Assembly: GCA_009886125.1 (NCBI GenBank)
Contig: VFJK01000166.1
Location: forward strand, 1-64,000
Source: Geobacter sp.
GTDB taxonomy: Bacteria > Desulfobacterota > Desulfuromonadia > Geobacterales > DSM-12255
Direction of reading: 5' to 3'
Length of the DNA stretch: 64,000 nucleotides
Position 1 is the stretch's first letter. Every line of letters begins with the position of its first letter. The notes under the pieces are model-generated. The model was not told the origin of the DNA. It was given only the letters and a program-made list of their open reading frames with translations, and searched no databases. Positions 8,758 to 17,611 of the stretch are shown one piece after another. A program made the position numbers and the translations under genes.

Positions 8758-10395
8758 CTACGGCACCGTAAAATTTATGCTGCTGGTGATGGCGAGATTC
8801 TCCTTGGTCCGGTCCGTCACCCTGACCGGTTGCAGCGGCAGGGAGAGTTCTTCTGCATGGAAATTCCCGGCGCTGGCCACATGGCGCAGCGAGTACGGCG
8901 GTGCGGGAACCGGCTCGAAAGAGTCGAGACCACGACCGCTGAAGTTGTCGCTGCAGCTGAGACCGTCAGCCGTTATCGTCACCTTGCGGCAATAGGTGAT
9001 CCCGGAGCTTTCTGCCCGGAAGATCATTTTCTCTTTCAGCCGGGAAATCAGCCGTCTGCCGAACAGGTAGCTCAGGACCCGCAGGGCGATATGCCGCAGC
9101 GGGGTCGATTCCGGCCAGCCATGAACCGTGACGACGCCACGTGATTCAATTGTGACAGCAGTGGTTTCCTGACCGAAGGCGGCACTGCTTTCCGGGTGCT
9201 GCCAGTGTGTCAGGGCGACCCGGCCGTCACGGCACCGGTAACGCCAGCCAAAATCTGCACAGACCAGCCCTCCGCTGCCGTAAATGTAGTATACGCCCCC
9301 TTTTCTGGCGGCCGTAAAGATCGACCTGATGCCGGGAGTATGCTGAACATGGACACCTGACTCGCAGAGATATTTCTGCACTCCGGCTTCACAGGGAAGC
9401 CTCTCTGAACGGGTAGTCATCCGGGAAAGCTGCTCGATGCCCCGGAAACAGGATTGATAGATATAGTGGCACAGGTAGCGGTCATCAGTGGCATTAAGGA
9501 AATGAGCCGGTTTTTCCAGATCACCGAACAGCACGGCAACAACCCGTGCAGCAAGGGGGTTACTCTCTGCCATCCTGATCAGGCCATAGGGGGCGATGTA
9601 GTCGGTATTCCGGGAGTTTGTCATCACCGGCGTCGTACCGGACACAGCAACCATCAGACTGATGTACTCCAGCGCTCTCTCCATGGCAGCGGCAGCACGG
9701 GGATCACCCGTCAGGTCATGATAAACAGCCAGAGCATCCAGCGTGACCGACAGGTAACCGGTGTCGGCACCGCCATACTCGGGAAACCACCCTTCCGATG
9801 ACTGGGCATGAAAGAAGGCGTCTAATCGGGCTTCCAACAGCAGCGGATCAACCTGTATGGACGGAATGCGCGTCGCAAGGGACAGGGCTGCCAGCGCCAC
9901 TGACTGCTGATTGAGCGCCTGACTCTCCCGGGTTGCCAGGAGCCAGTCAACCGCCTTCTGGATGGCTTTTGCGAGAGGCGGCTGCGGTTGCGAAAAGCCT
10001 CTTTTCTGCAGAATGAGTGTCACTGAAAAGAGCGAGAAGGCGGTCGGCGGGAACCCTTCCTCCCAGGGATAGTATTCGTTGAACGCACCGCCGGGGAGCT
10101 GCTGCGCAGCCCAGAACGCAAGAGTCGCATCGACCCAGAGGACAACCTTTTGTTCACGGTAGAGGAAATTATCCGGATGAGGATAGCGGTAGAGCGTCTC
10201 CAGGATCAGCGCCCCCTGCTGCAACACCATGGAAGCAAAATCACGCATCCGGTAGTGCCAGAAATCACGATCGAAACAGCCGTAGGTCGGCGAGTCCGGA
10301 TCCCGGTCGAGCTGGGTCAGGATGCGCGGCACGCTCCGCAGCAGGAACTGTTCGAAACCGGCGCGGAATTCATTTGGATTCTGAGCACTATTCAT
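8758..10395 (-). CDS. Alpha/alpha-toroid plus beta-domain protein, possible polysaccharide lyase (heparinase-like)
   Basis: 545 residues from the ATG at 10395, which overlaps the nitroreductase stop by eight bases (GATGAATAG) and has an AGAAGAG ribosome binding site. A further nine in-frame codons upstream (to 10422) are less likely to be used. There is no signal peptide. Residues 60-310 are helix-rich with repeated aromatic and glycine turns (for example GGAFNEYYPWEEGFPPTAFS and GWFPEYGGADTGYLS), as in alpha/alpha toroids of polysaccharide lyases. Residues 350-540 are rich in short beta strands, as in the C-terminal half of heparinase II/III proteins. The catalytic residues cannot be assigned. 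Such proteins often accompany exopolysaccharide operons in this group. Function is inferred only. Confidence 0.5.
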   Translation of the reverse strand: MNSAQNPNEFRAGFEQFLLRSVPRILTQLDRDPDSPTYGCFDRDFWHYRMRDFASMVLQQGALILETLYRYPHPDNFLYREQKVVLWVDATLAFWAAQQLPGGAFNEYYPWEEGFPPTAFSLFSVTLILQKRGFSQPQPPLAKAIQKAVDWLLATRESQALNQQSVALAALSLATRIPSIQVDPLLLEARLDAFFHAQSSEGWFPEYGGADTGYLSVTLDALAVYHDLTGDPRAAAAMERALEYISLMVAVSGTTPVMTNSRNTDYIAPYGLIRMAESNPLAARVVAVLFGDLEKPAHFLNATDDRYLCHYIYQSCFRGIEQLSRMTTRSERLPCEAGVQKYLCESGVHVQHTPGIRSIFTAARKGGVYYIYGSGGLVCADFGWRYRCRDGRVALTHWQHPESSAAFGQETTAVTIESRGVVTVHGWPESTPLRHIALRVLSYLFGRRLISRLKEKMIFRAESSGITYCRKVTITADGLSCSDNFSGRGLDSFEPVPAPPYSLRHVASAGNFHAEELSLPLQPVRVTDRTKENLAITSSINFTVP

Positions 10396-11029
10396 CAAAT
10401 CTCTTCTCGAAACGCCCGGCAAACCCTCTCAGAACAGATCTAAACGGGAGTGCGTAATAAATCCTCCGGCAGAGCCGGCGTAATCCTGAAGTTGCAGAAG
10501 AGAGGCCTGCTCCTTCCTCGAATGCCCATCGGTCAAGGGCAAGCAGCTTTGCCTCCGGGTTGTCTGGACGCACGGAGCAGACTCCGTCCCGGTAATACCC
10601 GAAACTGAGAGCAGCCACCGGTTCATACGCTGCCGGGATGGCAAAACGGGCAGCGACTTCCCGCTTCGGCGGCAGATGACAAAGCCAGCAGCTGCCGATG
10701 CCGCGATCATGGGCAACCAGCTGGAAGTAGGCGATAAATGCAGCTGCGCTCTGGATGGAATCCTGCCATTCACGGTTCTCCGTGCCGCTTTCATAGCAGA
10801 CAAGCAGAACCTGGGCAGCGGTGCGAAACACCTCCGAGCCGCCGCAGCGGTAGAGCCAGTCAAGGTCTACAGGATCCTGGATCAGGATAGAGCGCCAGCC
10901 GCGCCGGTTGCAGGCGGACGGGGCATGGGCGGAGAGATTGACAATCTCGGACACAATATTAAAGGGAACACGTTCTTCAGTATAAGCTCGGGCAGATCGT
11001 CGTCCCCTTATGGCATCAGCCAGTTTCAC
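10388..11029 (-). CDS. Nitroreductase-family FMN oxidoreductase
   Basis: 213 residues. The start LADAIRGRRSARAYTEE and the segment APSACNRRGWR are the FMN phosphate-contacting N-terminal motifs of the nitroreductase family, and GIGSCWLCHLPP with AALSFGYYRD are the conserved later motifs. Enzymes of this family are NAD(P)H-dependent flavin reductases or dehydrogenases with many substrates. The gene lies three bases after the GT2 gene and overlaps the toroid gene, so it is expressed with the polysaccharide operon; its substrate there is unknown. The C-terminal 45 residues are basic and not conserved in the family as far as I can tell. Confidence 0.85.
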   Translation of the reverse strand: MKLADAIRGRRSARAYTEERVPFNIVSEIVNLSAHAPSACNRRGWRSILIQDPVDLDWLYRCGGSEVFRTAAQVLLVCYESGTENREWQDSIQSAAAFIAYFQLVAHDRGIGSCWLCHLPPKREVAARFAIPAAYEPVAALSFGYYRDGVCSVRPDNPEAKLLALDRWAFEEGAGLSSATSGLRRLCRRIYYALPFRSVLRGFAGRFEKRFDE

Positions 11030-11032
11030 ATA

Positions 11033-11803
11033 TCACCTCTTGAATACATGGTAAAGCAATATGAATGCAGCTGCCAGAGGAGATGCGAGCAACAGAAAAA
11101 AACGGGCTTTATTATAACGAAACAGAGAGTGAAGAATAATCCCTGCAGATTTAACAACGTAGCTGTACGGAGAAGTCATAAGTCTGGATGGTCTCAATCT
11201 GCCTGGATTAATACGAATCGGCACGGTTGCTACATCAATATCTGAGTTGCCGGCCTGAATTATTGTCTCAAGGGTATAGGTATAATCATTAAAAACGACG
11301 AGTTTCTCGGCAACATCCCGTGAGAAGGCCCGGAATCCGCTCGGAGGATCACTGACGGTTGTCTTGCTGGCATACATTACGACTTTGCTTCCAATCCAGT
11401 GAAGTGCCTTCAATATAAAAGGTACCCAGTCTGCCTGATAGACAGGTCTAAGGCCGACAACAAAGCCCGAACGCCCGGAAAGAACGGGCTCTAACAGTTT
11501 TATGATGTCTGCAGCACAGTATTGATTGTCGGCATCGGTATTGACAACAACATCCGCTCCGTTTTGCAAACAAGCTGATATTCCCGCCATAAATGCAGCC
11601 GACAAACCTCTGTTTTCGTTAAATCTTACAAGGTGATCGACTCCAAGCTCAAGAGCAACAGCCGCAGTTCTGTCATTGCTGCCATCATCTATTACGAGCC
11701 ATTCCACTGAATCAAAGCCGACAACAGTGCGGGGAAGTTCCGCAAGAGTAAAAGGAAGTGATAACTCTTCATTGTAACAGGGTATCTGGATTATCATTTT
11801 CAT
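11033..11803 (-). CDS. GT2 glycosyltransferase (dolichyl-phosphate mannose synthase-like)
   Basis: 256 residues from the ATG at 11803. The open frame can be extended four codons to a TTG, but MKMIIQIPCYNEE is the usual start of this family. The GT-A motifs are present: PCYNEE, VIDDGSNDRT and the DXD-type VNTDADNQY. A hydrophobic pair near the C-terminus (residues 215-250) anchors it to the inner membrane. It probably makes polyprenyl-phosphate hexose as donor for the GT-C enzymes at the end of the operon. It is the first gene of the operon, with a promoter at 11843-11871. Confidence 0.85.
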   Translation of the reverse strand: MKMIIQIPCYNEELSLPFTLAELPRTVVGFDSVEWLVIDDGSNDRTAAVALELGVDHLVRFNENRGLSAAFMAGISACLQNGADVVVNTDADNQYCAADIIKLLEPVLSGRSGFVVGLRPVYQADWVPFILKALHWIGSKVVMYASKTTVSDPPSGFRAFSRDVAEKLVVFNDYTYTLETIIQAGNSDIDVATVPIRINPGRLRPSRLMTSPYSYVVKSAGIILHSLFRYNKARFFLLLASPLAAAFILLYHVFKR

Positions 11804-11842
11804 ATTTGATTTCAAGACCTTGAATAGCTTTTATTGAGACAA

Positions 11843-11871
11843 ACATTAGTAGTATCCAGATATGCAGTCAA
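11843..11871 (-). promoter_or_regulatory. Sigma-70-type promoter of the polysaccharide operon
   Basis: Read on the minus strand: TTGACT (11871-11866), 17-base spacer, TAATGT (11848-11843). It lies 40 bases upstream of the GT2 start and just downstream of a terminator, so the operon is a separate unit from the cytochromes. Confidence 0.6.
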
Positions 11872-11889
11872 TCTAAAAAGGACAAAAAA

Positions 11890-11913
11890 ATGGGGTCGTA
11901 AGAACGACCCCAT
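11890..11913. terminator. Bidirectional rho-independent terminator
   Basis: A perfect nine-base stem (ATGGGGTCG / CGACCCCAT) with a six-base loop, flanked by seven A residues on one side and a T run on the other, so it can work on both strands. On the minus strand it ends the cytochrome-peptide unit. Confidence 0.9.
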
Positions 11914-11937
11914 TTTTCTGTGTATGATCCGGCTGTT

Positions 11938-11997
11938 TTAGCAGGGATGGACAACGGCACTACCAGTGATTTTCGGTGTTACGTAGCTCTTTTTCAT
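11938..11997 (-). CDS. 19-residue peptide gene after the cytochromes
   Basis: A short frame encodes MKKSYVTPKITGSAVVHPC followed by TAA. It is preceded by an excellent ribosome binding site, AAAGGAGGT, with seven bases between GGAGGT and the ATG, better than that of most genes here. The peptide is basic at the N-terminus, has a YxxPxI pattern like the recognition motif in lasso-peptide leaders, and ends in His-Pro-Cys. It sits between the second giant cytochrome and a strong terminator, so it is probably carried on the cytochrome transcript. No RRE/PqqD protein or leader peptidase is visible nearby. It could be a modified-peptide precursor, a small cytochrome accessory peptide, or a regulatory leader. 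Translation is well supported; function is unknown. Confidence 0.6.
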   Translation of the reverse strand: MKKSYVTPKITGSAVVHPC

Positions 11998-12045
11998 TGT
12001 AGGCACCTCCTTTATATATTTTCCTGAACATTATCTGATTGTTTG

Positions 12046-12069
12046 GCGGGGCTCTTTTCAGAGCCCCGC
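12046..12069. terminator. Strong hairpin between cytochrome and peptide gene
   Basis: A perfect ten-base GC-rich stem (GCGGGGCTCT / AGAGCCCCGC) with a four-base loop. On the minus strand it lacks a following T run, so it may be a partial terminator or an mRNA-stabilising 3' end rather than a full stop. Confidence 0.6.
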
Positions 12070-12079
12070 TCTTATGCTG

Positions 12080-15000
12080 TTACCAGCGGGTCTTTTTGTT
12101 CCACATCTGGTTAGACGGAGTCCAGGTCGAGCCGCCGGCGTTGGTGGCGTTGTGGCAGTTGGAGCCGTAGTTGGCAATAGAGTTTGCAACGTATGATCCA
12201 GGTTGCGCTGTCACGAAGTACCATGGGCCGGGGCCTTGAGCTGTAGCAGGTGTTCCGTTGTATCTGGAACCACCGGCAGGGAAACGACCGGCGCCTTTGG
12301 CGGTTGATGCATAACTCTGGAGCACGTTACCAAAGTTGGCTGCTGCCGTACCGGCTGTAGCATTGATACTGCCGCCCGACACAGCCTGTCTGACATGCCG
12401 TACATCAAGGCAGTTGGTGATCAACAGCCTTGGCAGACGGGATACGTGCGGTGCGTGGCACTTGGCACAGGTGAAGGCATGAACGGTACCGTTGGCATTG
12501 GTTCCGGCCGTTGCTGCCCAGCCACCAACAGACTGGTGAACACGGTTTGTGCTCCGCCAGTCAGCAGCTGTAGGAGCTGTTGTGATAGCGCCGGCATTGC
12601 CTGTCAGTGACAGTTTAGTATGGCAGCCGATGCAGAGGCCGGCGAAGTTGGCCGGGGTATTGTCGCCCTGGTTGTGGAGAGTAAGGGCGTTTCCGGCCGC
12701 ACCCGGGAAGGCAGTGAAATACTGCTTGCGAATGTTGTTTTTAACCATAGTAACTCCTGCGCCGCCAGCTGTAACCGCAGGATTATTCACCAGCGAATTC
12801 TGGTCGATGTTGTAACCAGGCATTGCGCCGAGACCGTTCATGCCGGCGTAGTTGCAGCCGCCGCCACGCTTGACAACCGGTGTTGCCCTGTCTTCGCGGT
12901 ACGGCGAGGTGACCCAGGTACCCTTGAGGAGCGGTACGGACTTACCACGGTTGACGACCGTCATACCGCTGGAGACACCGTGCGGATCGTGACATGGGGT
13001 ACAGAGACCGTTAATATCGTAGGCATGACTGGACTGGCCGCCACGAGCTGCGTCGACGCTCTGGCCGAAGTGACCGCCGCGCGGCAGGCGGAGGTTCTTC
13101 ATGCCGCTTGCGCCGCCGCCTTTGTAAGCGGTACGCTTGGTGGAAGCCATGGTGTAGTTGTCGAAGTATGGCGTACTCCAGTAGCCGGTGAGGGTGCCTC
13201 TGGTGGAGCTGTAGGTCCGCATCAGGCCCCATGGCTTGTTGGCGGAGGTCGGAACTGCCGGAGCTTTGCTGTAAGCATTGTTGTCGTTGTGGCAGTCGTT
13301 ACAGATGCTGGCGCCGGTATTGAAGAGGGCCGAGGTTGTGGTGAAGGCACTGTAATTGTTGTATGAGATCGTGCGTGCAGCCGGTGTATAGGTGGCGGTG
13401 TAGCCGCTCTGGCCGGCAATGGTCGTCTTCAGCAGGCCGCCTTTATAGCGACCGGTGGCGCTGGAGTAGGAGGAGGTGATGCCGGTGGCGTTGGAGCCGT
13501 GGGAGTTGTGGCAGTCGTAGCAGAAGACGTTTCTGTTGCCGCTGGCACCAGCATAGGTGTAGTCGGTCATGGTGGCGTCTTCACCGGTGCCGTTGGCAGT
13601 CGCATCCCAGGCCGGCATGTCGTTCAGGTCGGCCCTACCGTGAGCAGAGAGCGCCTTGATGGTGGTACTCTTCCGGTTGCTACCGTAATCGGTAACATTA
13701 CCATCCTGCATGGTGTTGTTGTACAAGCTCCAGGCAACGGTTCTGCTGCTGGAGTAACGGGAAAGAATACTTGATTTACCCAGAGCCGGGACCATATTCG
13801 GCTCAGGGGCGTAGAAGTCGGAGGCGTAGGTGCCGAACATGTTGGCCGCCGGGATGCTCATTGAGTTGTGGCAACCGGTGCAGACGGCGTTCAGCTTTTT
13901 GATCTGCTGCCGGGTACCATTGGCGGTGTAGGAGATCAGTGTTGCCGTGGTGACGGTTGTCGGCCGGGTAGTAGCGCCGTTCCAGTTCACGAGGCTCACG
14001 CCCTTGCCGGCTGCCTGGCTGTGGTAAGCGGCATTGATGTCACCGGTGATTGTAGCTTCCCAGTGACACTTGTAACAAGATGCCTTGGTAAGAACTTCAT
14101 TACCTTGAATATGATGAGACTGTGAGGCGAACTGGCCGACGACCGCTTTCCTGACGCCGCCCTTGACGGTACTGTGACAGCTGAGGCAGTCGCCGCCCTC
14201 GATTTTGCCGTTCATGTGCAGCGATTTGTCGGCGAAAATGGCACCGAAGGTTGTGGCGGAAGTACTGAGACTGTGGCAGTTACTGCCGCACTGGCTGTTG
14301 AGCGGGAAGCCGGTGACGGTTGCCAGACCGACGTGGTCGCCACTCCCCGGTGTCGGCGGGAAGGCATGGCATTTCTGGCAGTCAGCTACAGTAACAGTAC
14401 TGCCGCTGTTGGTGCCGGAGAGGTAAGCGGCGTTGTTCCAGACCGGTGCAGCAGCGCCGGTGCCGGTCTTGCCGGCGTGACAAGCGGTATTGTTACAGGT
14501 GATGAGGCCGCCTGCGCGTGAGACCCATGGAGTATAAGTTGCCCAATCAGTTATTTTTGCGTGACCACCAAAGGTTACCCGGGCAGTCGTATAATTGAGG
14601 TGATTCACGTCGGAGACCGCGTTGACCATGACGTGGCAGTCACTGCAGCGGACCTTGTCTGCTATGCCCATGGTCGCATTCATATGCTCCTGGTGCAAAC
14701 CACCGCGATTGGTAACGCCGGTAGCGCGGTTGGTATCAAAGTTGCCGGTACCCGGGGCGATCGTTGCCGAGGTGACATTGGTAAAGGTGCCGGATTGTGA
14801 ACCGTGGCAGTAGTAGCATTTGCCGCCATTTGGCATTACCTGGCCCCAGACCGGCGATTTCTGACCGTGGCACTGGGAGGTGGAACAGGTCATGGTACCG
14901 ACAGTATACGCTGCGGCCGTGCCGGCCTTGGCTGTGTTGAATCCGACATTAACAGTTGCCCTCGTCTTGGCTGCTTTACCGGAATAGTTGCCATGAGCAG

Positions 15001-17548
15001 CTTTTCCTGAACCGCCATTTAGATGACAGTCATTGCAGGCATAGCTGTATGGCGCCGAGACGTGAGCAGTATGACTGCCGCTCCAGTTCGGGAAGGCATT
15101 GGCAGCACCGTTTGGTACACCGGTTGCGTTAAGACCGTGACAGTCTCCGCAGCCGGGTGTATTGGTGAAGTTCGTCTGATTGGTATGACAGAGCTGACAA
15201 TTGATGTTGGCAGCAACACCACGGGTCACCGGATATGTTCCGCCACCAGTTAAAGAGTGACAAGGGGTACAGTTGGAGTAGCCATTCGGGTTTGCCAGGA
15301 TAAAGGTACCAAGACCGCCATTTTTGTGCCTGATACCGCCGAAACTCCACTCATGGCCATTGGCAGCATTTACCACGCCATTGATATGCATGTCACGGTT
15401 GATGATCTTGCCGGTTGCATCAACAACTGAACCATGACAAGCGGAACAAGTAACAGTCGGTTTACCGACAGCGGTATAGTTTTTATGGGTAGCCTGAGAA
15501 GAACCGGTACGCGGCGGGTTACCGTGACAACGGCTACAGGCCACGAGCGGATTGGTGTAGTTGATCATTGCCGAGTAGTTCCAGTAAGGAACTTGATAGG
15601 TACCGGAGGTGTCAGCTGTCTTCAGCCTGCTGCCGTGGCAGTAGGTAGTAACGCAGCTTGCCCTGTAGGTAGAAGTTCCTGAACTATAACGGACCAGTGC
15701 AGCATTACGGGCCGGAGTACCGGAGGCAACACCGATAGTGATACTTGCTGTTGAAGACTGTAAAAAGGTGAGTGTCTGCGAGTTGAAACGGGTGGATGCA
15801 GCATGGGAACCGTCAAAAACAGTCAAAGGCACGCGGTGACACTCGTTGCACTTGATTGCTTTCATGTAGACTGACGAAAGGTGCTTGAAGTGTGAGCCGA
15901 CGCGGATATTGTTGGAGCTGGTGAGCTGGTCAGTACTGGTACCGATAGTGGCGGCGACTTTATAGCCGGGAGCAAAGAAGCGGCGATTGTCGCCGGCGTT
16001 GGCAAGTCCTGCTGAAGTGCCGGCAACACCGTGACAGTGGGAGCAGGTGTTATCGGTATTGACACCAGCGGCGTTACTCCAGACGCCCCTGGATTTACCA
16101 CCGTGACATGCTGTGTTGGTGCACTTGAGGGCGTCAACACCGGTTTTCTTGTAGGATGTGTAGGAGGCATAGGCTATATCGTTAAAGATGACGTTCTTGC
16201 TGCCATCGCCGTGATAGATGGCACCGCTGTAGTCCTTGAGGGCGGTATGATCCTTGGCGATCTTGCCGTGACAGTTATTGCAGTTGATGTTGGCAAGTGG
16301 ATATTTCCCCAGATGCTGCTGATGAGTGGTCGAAAGGCTGAAATTGGTAGTAGTAGTCTTTGCATAGCCACCACCAGCATTGCGCCCACCGTGACAGGAG
16401 AGGCAGGTGGAGGTGCCGGTCCAGACCGGTGACGGACTGTACTGCGTTATGACGGTACCCCTGCCGGTACTGTGGCAGGTGGACTTGGTGCAGGTCAGGG
16501 TATAGTTGGGACTATTGGTAGCGGCAATGTTCGTTGTCCCGCCATAGGTGTTGCGCGGCACTTTGCTGCCGGAGATATTCTTGAAGCCGGTTGAGTGCTT
16601 GACAGTAGCGGCGTTGTAATGACAGACGGTACAGGCATAGCCGTACTGCCCCTCATCTTTTCCTGAGTGTTTACTATGGGCACCCTGGAACAGGCCCGGA
16701 GGATTATTGCGGGCAGTCACATAGGTGCCGTCCTGAGGCGGGTTGCCGTGGCAGTCACCGCAGGTGGTAATAGTTGAATAGTTTGTTCCTGTATTGGTCA
16801 CCGGTGCCAGGCCGACACCGGCAATGGCGCCTGCTGCAGCAACACCGACAGTTGTAGTCGGGTTCGATGTTGTGGTGCCGGTGGTAACTATTGAATAACC
16901 GGATGCCAGGTTAAAATTCGTGCCGGCATAATCCCTGATTTCTGTATGAGTCGGGGTACCGCCAGCGGTTGATGCCTGGCCGTTCCAGTTCGCCACATAG
17001 ACACTCATACCCATGTTGGCGGCCGAACCGGTCACACTGTACGCCCCGGTGGCAAGTGCGGTGTTACTGGCGGTCGCAGCGGCGAGACCGGTCGGAGCAA
17101 CCTGGCTGGCGCCGCTGTAGACCGCTGCGGTTACGTACATGGCTGTCAGGTTGGCAGTCACCGAATTGGTGACCGAGAGAATCTTGGTGCCGGCCGAGCC
17201 TGTGGCGACCCCGGTCTCCAGCAGGTAACCGAGCCAGATCTTGCTGTTCTGGGCAGTGTTGGTTACCAGCTGCGTCACCGTCTGTCCGCCGTAAGTGACC
17301 GTAAAGCCGGGAGCACCTGCAGCTGAGTACTCGGTCGCCACCGCTACCAGCATCACACGGTTACTGCCCGCTCCCGGGGTGTAGATCCCGGTGATCGTTG
17401 GAGCAGCACTGTTGCTGACGATTGTCGGTTTTGCCGGCCATTGATTGACAACATCGACCGATGCTGCCGCCTCCTGTGGACTGATCAGACCAGTCAGCGC
17501 ACAGACGGTAGCCGCCACAACAAGAAGGAGAGCGCCCTTTAGTTTCAT
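12080..17548 (-). CDS. Giant multiheme c-type cytochrome, about 29 heme-type motifs
   Basis: 1822 residues from the ATG at 17548, which has an AGGAG site seven bases upstream and begins a clear signal peptide (MKLKGALLLVVAATVCALTG). The longer frame start at 17611 adds 21 hydrophilic residues. By eye I count 23 CxxCH, 5 CxxxxCH and 1 CxxxCH motifs, the mix described for the Geobacter GSu_C4xC__C2xCH family. Residues 30-230 are a heme-free beta domain with a TYGGQTVTQLV motif also found in the neighbouring cytochrome. The C-terminus has the sequence PRLLITNCLDVRH and a lone NCH. It should be exported, haem-loaded in the periplasm and probably sited at or beyond the outer membrane for electron transfer. 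It lies 63 bases after the larger cytochrome. Confidence 0.9.
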   Translation of the reverse strand: MKLKGALLLVVAATVCALTGLISPQEAAASVDVVNQWPAKPTIVSNSAAPTITGIYTPGAGSNRVMLVAVATEYSAAGAPGFTVTYGGQTVTQLVTNTAQNSKIWLGYLLETGVATGSAGTKILSVTNSVTANLTAMYVTAAVYSGASQVAPTGLAAATASNTALATGAYSVTGSAANMGMSVYVANWNGQASTAGGTPTHTEIRDYAGTNFNLASGYSIVTTGTTTSNPTTTVGVAAAGAIAGVGLAPVTNTGTNYSTITTCGDCHGNPPQDGTYVTARNNPPGLFQGAHSKHSGKDEGQYGYACTVCHYNAATVKHSTGFKNISGSKVPRNTYGGTTNIAATNSPNYTLTCTKSTCHSTGRGTVITQYSPSPVWTGTSTCLSCHGGRNAGGGYAKTTTTNFSLSTTHQQHLGKYPLANINCNNCHGKIAKDHTALKDYSGAIYHGDGSKNVIFNDIAYASYTSYKKTGVDALKCTNTACHGGKSRGVWSNAAGVNTDNTCSHCHGVAGTSAGLANAGDNRRFFAPGYKVAATIGTSTDQLTSSNNIRVGSHFKHLSSVYMKAIKCNECHRVPLTVFDGSHAASTRFNSQTLTFLQSSTASITIGVASGTPARNAALVRYSSGTSTYRASCVTTYCHGSRLKTADTSGTYQVPYWNYSAMINYTNPLVACSRCHGNPPRTGSSQATHKNYTAVGKPTVTCSACHGSVVDATGKIINRDMHINGVVNAANGHEWSFGGIRHKNGGLGTFILANPNGYSNCTPCHSLTGGGTYPVTRGVAANINCQLCHTNQTNFTNTPGCGDCHGLNATGVPNGAANAFPNWSGSHTAHVSAPYSYACNDCHLNGGSGKAAHGNYSGKAAKTRATVNVGFNTAKAGTAAAYTVGTMTCSTSQCHGQKSPVWGQVMPNGGKCYYCHGSQSGTFTNVTSATIAPGTGNFDTNRATGVTNRGGLHQEHMNATMGIADKVRCSDCHVMVNAVSDVNHLNYTTARVTFGGHAKITDWATYTPWVSRAGGLITCNNTACHAGKTGTGAAAPVWNNAAYLSGTNSGSTVTVADCQKCHAFPPTPGSGDHVGLATVTGFPLNSQCGSNCHSLSTSATTFGAIFADKSLHMNGKIEGGDCLSCHSTVKGGVRKAVVGQFASQSHHIQGNEVLTKASCYKCHWEATITGDINAAYHSQAAGKGVSLVNWNGATTRPTTVTTATLISYTANGTRQQIKKLNAVCTGCHNSMSIPAANMFGTYASDFYAPEPNMVPALGKSSILSRYSSSRTVAWSLYNNTMQDGNVTDYGSNRKSTTIKALSAHGRADLNDMPAWDATANGTGEDATMTDYTYAGASGNRNVFCYDCHNSHGSNATGITSSYSSATGRYKGGLLKTTIAGQSGYTATYTPAARTISYNNYSAFTTTSALFNTGASICNDCHNDNNAYSKAPAVPTSANKPWGLMRTYSSTRGTLTGYWSTPYFDNYTMASTKRTAYKGGGASGMKNLRLPRGGHFGQSVDAARGGQSSHAYDINGLCTPCHDPHGVSSGMTVVNRGKSVPLLKGTWVTSPYREDRATPVVKRGGGCNYAGMNGLGAMPGYNIDQNSLVNNPAVTAGGAGVTMVKNNIRKQYFTAFPGAAGNALTLHNQGDNTPANFAGLCIGCHTKLSLTGNAGAITTAPTAADWRSTNRVHQSVGGWAATAGTNANGTVHAFTCAKCHAPHVSRLPRLLITNCLDVRHVRQAVSGGSINATAGTAAANFGNVLQSYASTAKGAGRFPAGGSRYNGTPATAQGPGPWYFVTAQPGSYVANSIANYGSNCHNATNAGGSTWTPSNQMWNKKTRW

Positions 17549-17611
17549 TTTGAATCTCCTGTCAATATATTCAGTCATATAATTACTTATCATCATTGCT
17601 CTCCCCCTCAC

